Below are positions 33,667 through 42,562 of a stretch of DNA of 64,000 nucleotides, piece by piece. Source of the stretch: JAHEDH01 sp963753285 (lineage in GTDB: Bacteria > Actinomycetota > Acidimicrobiia > Spongiisociales > ZC4RG35). The stretch lies in assembly GCA_963753285.1 (NCBI GenBank), contig CAVWBT010000003.1, forward strand, positions 372,001 to 436,000, in the 5' to 3' direction. Position numbers and translations under genes: made by a program. The notes under the pieces are model-generated. The model did no database searches. It saw nothing but the letters and a program-made list of their open reading frames with translations, and was not told where the DNA came from. Positions within the stretch are counted from its first letter, which is position 1. Each line of letters begins with the position of its first letter.

Positions 33667-36600
33667 TCACGCCGCAGTCTCGGAGCGGACAGCTTCGATG
33701 GCATCGAGGAAGTGCCTGCCACCGATCGGCGCGAAGAAGGCTTCGGCGGTCTGGAGCAGACCGAGCGCTCGATCCTCGTCTCCGAGTTCGACGTGAGATC
33801 GCGCCTCGAGAATGCGGGATTGGTTCGCGAACACCGGTGCCTTCAGGCGCTCGAATCCCGCCACCGCTCCGCCGAGGCGGTCGACCGCCTCTCCGTGCCT
33901 GCCATATGACTGGTCGATCGCTCCGAGCACGGCATCGAGTGCTCGATCGGACAGGGCGAAGCGGCGCTCCGCCATCGCCGCCATCCGCTCCAGTGCCGGA
34001 CGATCGAGTTCGACGATCGAGTCGATGCCGGGCAGCAAGATGATCGCGAGCCACGTCGGTGACAAGCCCACTCCGGAGATGTCCTCGAGTTCGGTGATCA
34101 GGCCGCGCGCCTCGTCGGGATGACCCGATCGTGCGGAGGCATGGATCCCAGCCGACAGCGACGGCAGCAGTACCTGGGGATCCCGGATCTCGCGAGACCG
34201 CTCCATGGTCGGCTCGACCAGCGCGTAGGCCTCCTGATACCGACCCCGATACAGGAACACCGGCATCAGGAGGTTGCGGGCCATCGTGACGATCTGGGTC
34301 CCGCCTCTCGCGAGGTCGTGATCGATGACTTCCGTGAGTTCGGACTCCGACTCGTCCCATCTACCGAGCCACACGAGGCTCTCGACCCGCGACGATCGCG
34401 TGAAATCGAGCGACGCCTTCTGCCCTCGCACTTCGAGGAACTCGACCGCCGGCTCGATCACCGCGAGCGCCGCCTCGGGGCCCTCCATCACCTGGAGCGA
34501 TGCGTGGAGGTTGTTGGCTGCGTAGACGAAGGACATGTCGCCGAGGTCCGTACCGATCCGATACGACTCTCGGAGCATCTCGATGCCCCTCGCCTGATCC
34601 GGTCCGTAGACGAGGGAGGATCCGAGCGCACGCAACGCCGATCCGACGTCGGATGGCGAGCTGAACCGGCGTGACACGGCGAGTGCCCGCTCGCCGATCT
34701 CCGCAGCTTCCTCCCAGTGGCCCTCGATGTGCAGCTCGTTGGTGTACTGCCTGAGCACGTGGGCGACCTCGGGGCCATCGTCGAGACCTTCGATCGCCTC
34801 CATCGCACGCCGAAGATGCTCGTGGGACGACGGTTTGTCGCCTTCGAGCCAGAACGTGTGGGAATGTTGAGCCATCACTTCGGCCAGCCGTGCGGTGAGG
34901 CCGTGGCGGGCGAAGATGTCTTCCGCCTCCTGGGAGTGGGAGTGTGAGGCGTCGAGCATTCCCATGTCGGCCTCGTGTTTGGCCATCTCCGCCAAGATCT
35001 CGGCGCGCTGGATCTCGTCGGTGGTCAGCTCGCCGGCTCGGGCGTAGAGCTCGATGGAACTCCGAGCGTCGAGTCGGGCGGCCCGTTCTGCCGCGGCGAG
35101 TGTGAACCGCAATGCCTGACTCTGGAGGTCGGCCCGGTGCTCACCCAGGGACGTGCGCAGCTCGAGCGCGGCGTCGTAGTGATGGGCGAGGATCCCGACG
35201 ACGTCATCGTTGTCGGCGACGACAGCCTCGATCCAACGCGCGACCTCCTCGTGGAGCGCCGCCCGGTCGGCTCGGGGGATCTGGCCGTACGCGACGTCGC
35301 GCATCAGGATGTGCCGGAACGAGAACTCGTCCTGTCCGGTCATCGACGGAGAGCGGACCGGCCACACCAGATCGCGATCGGCCAGTTCTCTGATTCCGGC
35401 CGCCACATCGGAGACCGGGATCGACAGCGCGAATGCCACCGCCTTGGACCAGAACACGCGGCCGACGACCGATGCAGCCTGAGCGATCGTCCGGGCGTTC
35501 TCCGGAAGCAGATCCAGCCGGGAAGCGATCAGCGCCTGCACCGAGTCGGGGGGTGCCAGCTCGCCACCCTCGCCGACCAACCGGGCGTATTCGATCGCAT
35601 ACAGCGGGTTGCCGCCGCATCGCTCGAGCAGCGTGCGTTGGAGATCGGCATCGACCAGCCGCCTCGGCAACAGCCCGGTGAGCAGCCTGGCGACGTCGGC
35701 GTCGGCGAGCGGTGAGAGCCCGATCGTGATCCCGTTGCGGTGACCGCCGCCCCAGTCCGGGCGGTCGGCGTACAGCTCGGGGCGAGCGGTGCAGACGAGG
35801 AGGATCGGCAGGTCGAAGGCCCAACCGACGAGCTCGTCGAGGAACTCGAGCATGGCATCTTCCGCCCAGTGCAGGTCCTCGATCACGATCACGAGCGGGT
35901 GCTGCTGCGCCATCGCCCCGAAGAACCGTCTCCATCCGGGCAACAGCTCGTCGGAGCCAGATGTGCCACTCCCGATGCCGATGAGTGGCTCGAGCGTCGA
36001 GATGACCCAGAGCCGATCCGCTTCTGTCGGGATGAGCGCTTCGACCGCCACCCTCAGCTTCTCCGAGGCCTCGGCCGCCGGTTCACTCTCGAGGATGCCC
36101 GCTTGGGCCTTCACGAGTTCGCCGAGCGCAGAGAAGGTGGTCTGGTCACCGTATGGAAGACATCGTCCCTGACGCCACAGCAACAGGTCCGGACGCGCAT
36201 CGACTGCGGCCATGAGCTCGCGCAGAATGCGGGACTTGCCGACCCCTGGCTCGCCGGTGATGGTGACGATCTGGGCTGCGGAGCGCTCGATGGTCCGATC
36301 GAGAGCGTCGAGGAGAAGTCCCAGCTCGCGCTCCCTGCCGATGAACTCCGTCGGCTCGGTCTCGCCGACCGCCACGCCGAAGCGTGACCGGGCGGCGATC
36401 GCCCTCCAGATCTGCTGCGGCTCGGACTTGCCCTTCAACGACACGGGCGGCAGGGGTGCGTACTCGATCGCGCTGTTGGAGGCGGCGTGTGTCCTGGCGT
36501 CCACGACGATGGTGCCCGGCTCAGCGACCGCCTCGAGGCGGGAGGCGGTGTTGACGACATCACCGATGACGCCTTCGCGATCGGGATTCGACGAGTCGAG

Positions 36601-37119
36601 TTGCACGATCGCCTCGCCGGTGGTGACGGCCATACGGACACGCAGACCGAGGCCGGGATCCCGTGCGTTCAGCTCGTCGATCGACTCTTGCGCCCGCAGC
36701 GCCGATCTGACGGCCCGCTCGGGGTCGTCCTCGTGCGCGACCGGGGCGCCGAACACGGCGAACACACCGTCGCCGATGAGCTTCTCGATGCGGCCGCCAT
36801 GCCGTTCGACGTCCTCGCGCATCTGACGGTGGAAGCGCGTGAGTCGGGCGCGCACGTCCTCGGGATCGGATCGCTCGGTGTGCTCGGTGAAGCCGACGAG
36901 GTCGGCGAAGAGGACGCTGACGACCTTGCGGGCCTCCTGGCTGACGCTCGGCGCCCGGGTTGCCTCGATCGCCGACCCGCAGCTCGAACAGAACCGAGCA
37001 TCGGGCGAGACGTCTGCCCCGCATGCCGGGCAGGTCGGAACGACGGACTCGCCGCATTGGGCGCAGAACCGCGCATCTTCTGCCAGTTCGGCGGCGCAGT
37101 TCGGACAGGTACGGGACAC
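33667..37119 (-). CDS. Double zinc-ribbon class III cyclase-AAA ATPase-TPR regulator
   Basis: 1150 residues from GTG 37119. Residues 1-55 are two zinc ribbons (CPNCAAELAEDARFCAQCGE and CPACGADVSPDARFCSSCG). The cyclase domain (about 65-245) has VLFADLVGFTEHTE and KLIGDGVFAVFGAP with metal Asp residues, a purine-type Lys, and VIGDVVNTASRLEA with Asp, Asn and Arg, so it is the most complete cyclase here. An AAA ATPase follows: Walker A TGEPGVGKSRIL and Walker B LVIVIEDLHWAED. The rest is TPR-like. There is no Shine-Dalgarno; TACACT lies six bases before the GTG, so the transcript is probably leaderless. It stands alone between the ABM gene and a decayed oxidoreductase. Confidence 0.9.
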   Translation of the reverse strand: MSRTCPNCAAELAEDARFCAQCGESVVPTCPACGADVSPDARFCSSCGSAIEATRAPSVSQEARKVVSVLFADLVGFTEHTERSDPEDVRARLTRFHRQMREDVERHGGRIEKLIGDGVFAVFGAPVAHEDDPERAVRSALRAQESIDELNARDPGLGLRVRMAVTTGEAIVQLDSSNPDREGVIGDVVNTASRLEAVAEPGTIVVDARTHAASNSAIEYAPLPPVSLKGKSEPQQIWRAIAARSRFGVAVGETEPTEFIGRERELGLLLDALDRTIERSAAQIVTITGEPGVGKSRILRELMAAVDARPDLLLWRQGRCLPYGDQTTFSALGELVKAQAGILESEPAAEASEKLRVAVEALIPTEADRLWVISTLEPLIGIGSGTSGSDELLPGWRRFFGAMAQQHPLVIVIEDLHWAEDAMLEFLDELVGWAFDLPILLVCTARPELYADRPDWGGGHRNGITIGLSPLADADVARLLTGLLPRRLVDADLQRTLLERCGGNPLYAIEYARLVGEGGELAPPDSVQALIASRLDLLPENARTIAQAASVVGRVFWSKAVAFALSIPVSDVAAGIRELADRDLVWPVRSPSMTGQDEFSFRHILMRDVAYGQIPRADRAALHEEVARWIEAVVADNDDVVGILAHHYDAALELRTSLGEHRADLQSQALRFTLAAAERAARLDARSSIELYARAGELTTDEIQRAEILAEMAKHEADMGMLDASHSHSQEAEDIFARHGLTARLAEVMAQHSHTFWLEGDKPSSHEHLRRAMEAIEGLDDGPEVAHVLRQYTNELHIEGHWEEAAEIGERALAVSRRFSSPSDVGSALRALGSSLVYGPDQARGIEMLRESYRIGTDLGDMSFVYAANNLHASLQVMEGPEAALAVIEPAVEFLEVRGQKASLDFTRSSRVESLVWLGRWDESESELTEVIDHDLARGGTQIVTMARNLLMPVFLYRGRYQEAYALVEPTMERSREIRDPQVLLPSLSAGIHASARSGHPDEARGLITELEDISGVGLSPTWLAIILLPGIDSIVELDRPALERMAAMAERRFALSDRALDAVLGAIDQSYGRHGEAVDRLGGAVAGFERLKAPVFANQSRILEARSHVELGDEDRALGLLQTAEAFFAPIGGRHFLDAIEAVRSETAA

Positions 37120-37125
37120 GTCGGG

Positions 37126-37131
37126 AGTGTA
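37126..37131 (-). promoter_or_regulatory. -10 box of a leaderless promoter for the zinc-ribbon cyclase
   Basis: TACACT (minus strand) is separated by exactly six bases from GTG 37119, the same geometry as at five other genes of the window. Confidence 0.5.
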
Positions 37132-37285
37132 CGGATGATGATTAGCGCGCGCCTCGAGGCATCTGGATCAGCGGATTGCTCGGGGTTCGTCGAGGCTGCG
37201 GTCGGCTGGATCGTCGTGTGCTGATCGAAGTGGCATCGAGCGCATGCTTCGCGCGGTGGGTCTCTTCTGCCTATGGTCGGAACGC

Positions 37286-37960
37286 ATGAAGCCGCTCTCT
37301 TCGTTCCGAACTTCGGAGACTTCGCCGAGCCACGGGCGTTCGCTGGTCTCGCCGCCGAAGCAAGAGGCCGGCTGGACGGGCTGTACATCTGGGATCACAT
37401 CCTGATCGAGGACGGGACGCGATGTGCGATCTGATTGCGATGGCCGCGCGGCGAGCGTGACCGAGCGGATCCAGCTCGGTACCATGGTGACACCGATTCC
37501 ACGGCGTCACCTGAAGTTCGCAAGGAGCTCATGAGCCTCGACAGCTGTCGGCGATCGGATCGACTTCGGGGTGGGGATCGGGTTTCCGCCGACACCGAGT
37601 ACGGAACGTTCGGCACGAGACGATCGGTCGTGCAGACAAACTCGAGAGGGGCTGAGGTCATCACGGTATCTGTCCGGCGAGCGTTGCTCACGTTGGTGTC
37701 ACTATCACGTCGAGGAGTCGATGTTCCTGCCAGTGCGATCAACAGCGCGTATGCGATTGTGGGGAGTGGGAACAACGGTTTGGATGCAGTGTGGTATATT
37801 GCTCTGACGGATCGCCGGGGTCGGCCAGATATAGAGAATGGTGATGGGAGTACACAGGGATCGGATTGGACGGTTTTGATTGTATGGTACAAGAGGACTG
37901 GTGAATTAAGTCGAAGTGATGTTTTAATTTTAGAACAGTGCAAGATAATCGTTTGCCGGG
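37286..37960 (+). pseudogene. LLM-class flavin-dependent oxidoreductase, heavily decayed
   Basis: Fragments in all three plus frames follow the order of a luciferase-like monooxygenase. They read ALFVPNFGDFAEPRAFAGLA, DGLYIWDHILIEDGT, MAAR-ERIQLGTMVTPIPRR, DFGVGIGFP, and HYHVEESMFLP, then a faint stretch ending near ALTDRRGRP. Many indels are needed, and no frame is open for more than a short part. The last 180 bases (about 37780-37960) become clearly AT-rich, unlike anything else in the window. The start would be ATG 37286. Either a decaying gene or a patch of poor consensus sequence; the damage also reaches the 3' end of the convergent tetR gene. Confidence 0.65.
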
Positions 37961-37974
37961 GGCGCCCGGGTTCA

Positions 37975-38705
37975 GCCGGCGAGACCCACGCTGCGATCAT
38001 CGCATCGACCTCGGACTCGTAGAAGGCGGCCGGGTCCTGGTAGGCCCAGTCGAGTTGGTTGAGGATCTCGAGGGTGACCATGCCGTGGAAGTGCGCCCAG
38101 GTTCCGAGAAAGGCGCCGATCGCGGTCGGCGGCAGGTCGGAGGCTGCCTGGGCCGCCAGTTCGACCTCGCCCGGCTGAGCAGGCCGATTACGTTCGGGCA
38201 TGGTGAAGTCGCCTCGCTTCCAGCCCTCGATGAGGACCGACATGAACGCCTCTCCGATGCGCCGATTGGCCTCGACCGTCGGACCGCCTTCGGGCGCTGC
38301 GTAGCCGGGAATCGGCGTTCCGAAGATGAGCAGAAAGCGATTGGGGTGATCGACCGACCAGCGGCGATAGGCGAGCATCCCGTTACGGAGCCGCAGGGTC
38401 GCCGGGTCATCGGTGGCCATCGCGGCGGTGACGGCGTCCGCCAGGTCGGTGTAGGCATCTGTGATGAGTTCGGTGATGATGGCGTCGAGACCGTCGTAGT
38501 AGCGGTAGAGACCCGCCGGGCTCATCCCGATCTCACGGGCGATCCCTCGCAGCGTCAGCGCCCCGGCCCCCTCGCAGGCGATCTGATCGAGCGCCGCTTC
38601 CTTGATCTCTGCGAGCGTCGCCGCCCGGTTCTTCTCACGTCTGGTCGCAGTCACAGTGACAGTCTGCCTCCCTGACGTCCGCCTTGCAAACATCATTGAC
38701 ATCAC
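37975..38705 (-). CDS. TetR/AcrR family regulator (3' end uncertain)
   Basis: The HTH spans TRREKNRAATLAEIKEAAL through LTLRGIAREIGMSPAGLYRYYDGLDA. The C-terminal domain (WAHFHGMVTLEILNQLDW) is of the WHG type. The ORF opens at ATG 38705; GTG 38654, just before TATRREKNR and with GGGAGG 12 bases upstream, is a plausible alternative. In the given frame no stop occurs at the normal end (AMIAAWVSPAEP) and the frame runs on to 37395 across the decayed oxidoreductase. A one-base shift would give TGA at 37974-37976, so I treat the extension as artefact. It would normally repress itself or the adjacent oxidoreductase in response to a small ligand. Confidence 0.75.
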
Positions 38706-38812
38706 GAACAGCGTTTACAACCGAGTCTTGGCGAGTTCAAGAACCCGGTGACGCCTTTGCCCCGACCGTCATGGCGACCGTCCACCGTCGAGATGGACTT
38801 CGGTTCTGTAGG

Positions 38813-38818
38813 TATGGT
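38813..38818 (+). promoter_or_regulatory. -10 box of a leaderless promoter for the gamma-carbonic anhydrase-like gene
   Basis: TATGGT is separated by exactly six bases from ATG 38825. No Shine-Dalgarno precedes that start. Confidence 0.5.
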
Positions 38819-38824
38819 CCGGTG

Positions 38825-39328
38825 ATGCTGTCGCTGCCACACATCGATCCGACGTCATTCGTAGCGCCGTCCGCACAGATCCATGGAGCCGTCACCATCG
38901 AATCGCACGCTGTGATCATGTTCGGAGCGGTGCTGCGAGCCGAGTACGAGGCCATCACCATCGGGGCGGAGTCGAACGTGCAGGACAACTGTGTGTTCCA
39001 CACCGATGAGGGCTTTCCAGCCGTGATCGGGAGGCGAGTGACGGTCGGGCACGGTGCCGTCGTACACGGTGCGACCGTCGCCGACCACTGCCTCGTCGGA
39101 ATCGGTTCCATCATGCTCAACGGCTCGTCGCTCGGGGAGGGCGCCTGGCTCGCCGCAGGGTCCATGCTGACGCCGGGCAAGCAGATTCCACCGTGGACGC
39201 TTGCGGCTGGATCGCCCGCGAAGCCGATCCGGGATCTCCGGCCCGAGGAGATCGAGAGCCAGGACGACGGGGTCGGGACCTACCTCCACTTCGCCGACCT
39301 GTACCGGGAGCGTTTCGGGATCGATTGA
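38825..39328 (+). CDS. Gamma-carbonic anhydrase-like hexapeptide-repeat protein
   Basis: 168 residues from ATG 38825; the frame is open to 38684, but the earlier residues do not look like the family. A left-handed beta-helix of hexapeptide repeats is evident (IHGAVTIESHAVIMFGAVLR, AITIGAESNVQDNCVFH). The three metal His positions of the gamma class fit DNCVFHTD, TVGHGAVVHGA. The C-terminal helix (AGSPAKPIRDLRPEEIE) is typical of the YrdA/PaaY-like subfamily. Many members lack proven carbonic anhydrase activity. Start choice is supported by TATGGT at leaderless spacing. It is divergent from tetR and upstream of ornithine aminotransferase. Confidence 0.87.
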   Translation: MLSLPHIDPTSFVAPSAQIHGAVTIESHAVIMFGAVLRAEYEAITIGAESNVQDNCVFHTDEGFPAVIGRRVTVGHGAVVHGATVADHCLVGIGSIMLNGSSLGEGAWLAAGSMLTPGKQIPPWTLAAGSPAKPIRDLRPEEIESQDDGVGTYLHFADLYRERFGID

Positions 39329-39545
39329 CCATCAGGCAGGCACCGAGGGCGCACCGTCGTTGGTGCCACCTCAGAGCCGGGCACGTCGAACGAGTGCAGC
39401 GGCAGGCGTGGGTGGCTGCGGGAAGGCTACGGTTCGGGTGGCATCACCCGATGGTCGCCGGGGCTCGATCCGCGACAGCGACCCATCAGCGAGGAAGCGT
39501 CGTCACCGAACCGGACAGACCCGCCGGTGCCAGATTGGAGTACAG

Positions 39546-40745
39546 ATGTCTTCATCAGCCGAGCTCATCGCCAACGAGCAGCATCTCGGCGCCCACAACT
39601 ATCAGCCGCTCGACGTGGTGTTGAGCCGAGGTGAGGGCGTGTGGGTGTGGGACGTCGACGACAGGCGGTACCTCGACTGCCTGTCTGCCTACTCGGCCGT
39701 GAACCAGGGGCACTGTCATCCCCGCATCCGACAGGCAATGATCGATCAACTCCAGCGGATCACGATCACATCGCGTGCCTTCCGCAACGACCAGCTCGGG
39801 CTGTTGTACGAGGACCTCGCCGAGCTCACGGGAGCGCACCGGATCCTGCCCATGAACAGTGGAGCCGAGGCAGTCGAATCGGCGATCAAGGCCGTTCGGA
39901 AGTGGGGATACGAGGAGCGGGGGATCCCCGACGGTAACGCCGAGATCATCGTGTGCGCCGACAACTTCCACGGGCGGACGATCTCGATCGTGAGCTTTTC
40001 GACCGACCCGACCGCCCGCCGCGGCTTCGGGCCGTTCACCCCGGGGTTCCGGGTCGTGCCGTTCGGCGACTTCCCCGCACTCGAGGCGGCAGTCACCGAC
40101 CGGACGGTGGCGGTCCTGGTCGAGCCGATCCAGGGCGAGGCCGGCGTCATCATCCCGCCCGAGGGCTACTTCCCCGAGGTTCGCCGCCTGTGCACCGATC
40201 GCGGGATCAAGCTGATCCTCGACGAGATCCAGACCGGGCTCGGCCGCACCGGGCGGATGCTCGCCGAGGAACACGAGGGCATCGAGGCCGATGTCACGCT
40301 GATCGGAAAGGCCCTGTCGGGCGGCTTCTACCCGGTGTCTGCGGTGCTCTCCGACGATGCGGTGCTGGGCGTGCTCAAGCCGGGCGAGCACGGAAGCACC
40401 TTCGGGGGCAACCCACTGGGAGCGGCGGTCGCCCGCATGGCACTCCGTGTCCTGGTCGAAGAGGGCATGATCGAGAACTCGGCGAAGCTCGGCGCCTACT
40501 TCCTCGAAGAGTTGAAGGGCATCAAGTCGGACATGGTCCGGGAAGTCAGGGGACGCGGACTGATGCTCGCCATCGAGTTCAAGCCCGACGGGCCCAAGGC
40601 CAAGTCGATCGTGTACGCGCTCAAGGATCGGGGGGTGCTCACCAAGGACACCCACGAGACCACCATCCGCATCACCCCGCCACTGGTCATCACCCGCGAC
40701 GAGATCGACTGGGCACTCGAGCAGTTCGCTGCCGTCCTGATGTGA
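39546..40745 (+). CDS. rocD: Ornithine--oxo-acid transaminase
   Basis: 399 residues from ATG 39546; the frame is open far upstream but only this part matches. It is a class III aminotransferase. AHNYQPLDVVLSRGEGVWVW and SAYSAVNQGHCHP are typical of ornithine aminotransferase. The PLP lysine is in LIGKALSGGFYPVSAVL (Lys255), with LILDEIQTGLGRTG before it and GEHGSTFGGNPLG after. It converts ornithine plus 2-oxoglutarate to glutamate semialdehyde and glutamate, in arginine/ornithine breakdown. No rocF or other arg gene is adjacent. The 3' end converges on a cyclase gene. Confidence 0.94.
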   Translation: MSSSAELIANEQHLGAHNYQPLDVVLSRGEGVWVWDVDDRRYLDCLSAYSAVNQGHCHPRIRQAMIDQLQRITITSRAFRNDQLGLLYEDLAELTGAHRILPMNSGAEAVESAIKAVRKWGYEERGIPDGNAEIIVCADNFHGRTISIVSFSTDPTARRGFGPFTPGFRVVPFGDFPALEAAVTDRTVAVLVEPIQGEAGVIIPPEGYFPEVRRLCTDRGIKLILDEIQTGLGRTGRMLAEEHEGIEADVTLIGKALSGGFYPVSAVLSDDAVLGVLKPGEHGSTFGGNPLGAAVARMALRVLVEEGMIENSAKLGAYFLEELKGIKSDMVREVRGRGLMLAIEFKPDGPKAKSIVYALKDRGVLTKDTHETTIRITPPLVITRDEIDWALEQFAAVLM

Positions 40746-40824
40746 GGCAGCCGCTCGTCGGTGAAGCCTTTGACACCCGTGGTCAGCGACCATCGGCGCC
40801 CCGTTCGCCGTACCGGTGGTGAGT

Positions 40825-41805
40825 TCAGGGTGCGAGCGACAGCAAGGGGATGAGCCGGTGGGTGCCCGACAAGCCCTTCAGCTCGACGACCCGCTCCGGA
40901 CCCGTCTCGCAGGTGAACCGATCGAGCAGCTCCCGGGTGGCGGACGAGATCAGGATCTCGCCGCCGTGGGCGGCCGAGGCGACCCGCGCTGCCTTCGCCA
41001 CCGCGACACCGGCGTAGTCATCGCCGATGGCCACGGCCTCACCGGTGTGGACACCGATACGAACCCGTAGCTCGTCGTCGGACTCCATCTGCTGGATACC
41101 GAACGCGGCACGTGCCGCGCTCGTTGCAGACGAGAAGGCCGCCATCGACCCGTCGCCCAGCGTCTTCACGACCCGGCCGCCGTGATCGGTGACGATGTGT
41201 TCCACGGCGCCCAGATGAGCCTGGATGTCCCGAGACCAGCGGCTGTCTCCCCGAGCTGCCGAGAGGTGCGTGGAGTCCTCGATGTCCGTGAACATCAAGG
41301 TCACGATGCCGCTCGTGCCGGCCAGGTCGGAGATCTCGGCGGCGGAGGAAGCCTCGAGCGAGGCGATCAACGCGGACAGCCCTTCGGCGAGCTCCACACC
41401 GAAGACATCCGCTTGCGGGACACCGACCGAAGTGTGTACCTGGATCGCCTTCCACACGCCGTCCTCGATGACGAGGGCCATCGTCGTTCGAAAGGTTGTG
41501 GATCGGCCGGATCGCATCGTGACGGTGACCTCGGCGGCCACCCACCCGACATCGTGCTTCTCGTAGGCCTCGAGGCGCTCGAACTCGAGGCGTTCGACGT
41601 CCATCATCCTGCCGCGCTCGGCGAACATGGGTGCGAAGTCGGGGCCTGCGAACCATTGGTCGTCGGCGCTGAGGATCATCCGGAACCCGGCGTCGCTGCT
41701 CATCAGGTTGCTGAATGCAGCCTCGGAACCGTCGACGAACGCTCTCCAAAGCCGCCGGAAGACGGCTTCGATTTCTGGGGACCTTCGGACCCTCTCCTCG
41801 GCCAC
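40825..41805 (-). CDS. SnoaL-like domain fused to a class III cyclase-like domain
   Basis: 326 residues from GTG 41805, with GCAGGAG six bases upstream. Residues about 8-125 look like a SnoaL/NTF2-like cone (RLWRAFVDGSEAAFSNLMSS, WFAGPDFAPMFAERG, VWKAIQVHTSVG). Residues about 160-325 are a cyclase homology domain: VTLMFTDIEDSTHLSAARGD and VVKTLGDGSMAAFSSA keep both metal Asp residues and the purine-type Lys. The usual G-D-x-V-N-x-A-A-R reads GVAVAKAAR, so the transition-state Asn and a purine-contact residue are lost; activity is doubtful. The SnoaL domain may bind a small ligand that controls the output. It stands convergent to rocD and divergent from the ECF sigma gene. Confidence 0.83.
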   Translation of the reverse strand: MAEERVRRSPEIEAVFRRLWRAFVDGSEAAFSNLMSSDAGFRMILSADDQWFAGPDFAPMFAERGRMMDVERLEFERLEAYEKHDVGWVAAEVTVTMRSGRSTTFRTTMALVIEDGVWKAIQVHTSVGVPQADVFGVELAEGLSALIASLEASSAAEISDLAGTSGIVTLMFTDIEDSTHLSAARGDSRWSRDIQAHLGAVEHIVTDHGGRVVKTLGDGSMAAFSSATSAARAAFGIQQMESDDELRVRIGVHTGEAVAIGDDYAGVAVAKAARVASAAHGGEILISSATRELLDRFTCETGPERVVELKGLSGTHRLIPLLSLAP

Positions 41806-42013
41806 ACTGTCTCCTGCTCGAATCGCATCACTCTACGAGGAGGCTGCTCGTGATCGAGTTCGATGCAGGGGGGACCAACGCCGATCGGATCGGTACGCCT
41901 CGACCGAGCATTGCAGCAGTTCGTCGCAGTCCTCGCATGAGTCGGCCGGCCGGCTGATCGGCGGAGTCCATCTGCTGGAACGTCTTGCGGCGATCGTGCG
42001 TCGGATCGGCGCG

Positions 42014-42562
42014 ATGGAACACGGAGCCTCAGACACCCACGCCAGATACCGCTTCGAGGTGCTGGTCGCCGACGTGTTCGACCCGCTCCAGCGGTATCTC
42101 GGGCGCCGTCTGCCCGCCGATCAAGTCGATGACGTGCTCTCCGAGACCCTGCTCGTGATGTGGCGTCGACTCGACGACATCCCCCGTGAGGCCGCGCTGC
42201 CGTGGTGCTACTCGGTCGCACGCCAGACCCTCGCCAATCACCGTCGCAGCACGAGGCGCAGGCTCGCGCTCACCCAACGCCTCCAGGCCGAACCGCCGCC
42301 CGTCTCGGGCGCCGAGCCCGAAGACCCCGAACTCGACGCTGCGCTGGCCAAGCTGTCCGAGGCGGATCGGGAGCTCATCGGTCTCTGGGCGTGGGAGCAA
42401 CTAGAGCCCCGAGAGATCGCCGTCGTCACCGGCTCGACCATCAACGCGGTGAGCCTGAGACTGACCCGGGCGAAGAAAAAGATCGAAAGGGAAATGACAC
42501 GACAGAATCCGGCCCGTGCCGGACACATACGGGATGAAAGCACACAGGAGCACACCGAATGA
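42014..42562 (+). CDS. ECF-type RNA polymerase sigma factor
   Basis: 182 residues from ATG 42014; the frame is open upstream, and GTG 41996 is an alternative. Region 2 reads RYRFEVLVADVFDPLQRYLG, DQVDDVLSETLLVMWRRL, and WCYSVARQTLANHRRS. Region 4 reads LSEADRELIGLWAWEQL, EIAVVTGSTINAVSLRLTRA, and KKKIERE. The next gene overlaps by ATGA and encodes a membrane protein that looks like its anti-sigma partner. The pair probably answers an envelope signal; its target promoter is unknown. Confidence 0.87.
   Translation: MEHGASDTHARYRFEVLVADVFDPLQRYLGRRLPADQVDDVLSETLLVMWRRLDDIPREAALPWCYSVARQTLANHRRSTRRRLALTQRLQAEPPPVSGAEPEDPELDAALAKLSEADRELIGLWAWEQLEPREIAVVTGSTINAVSLRLTRAKKKIEREMTRQNPARAGHIRDESTQEHTE

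Noticed and set aside
37395..37974. C-terminal extension of the TetR protein by about 190 residues
   Set aside because: It is antisense to a decayed oxidoreductase and has no structure of its own. A one-base shift restores a stop at the normal TetR end.
39555..40793. 412-residue minus-strand open frame opposite ornithine aminotransferase
   Set aside because: Shadow frame without domains; rocD is unambiguous on the plus strand.
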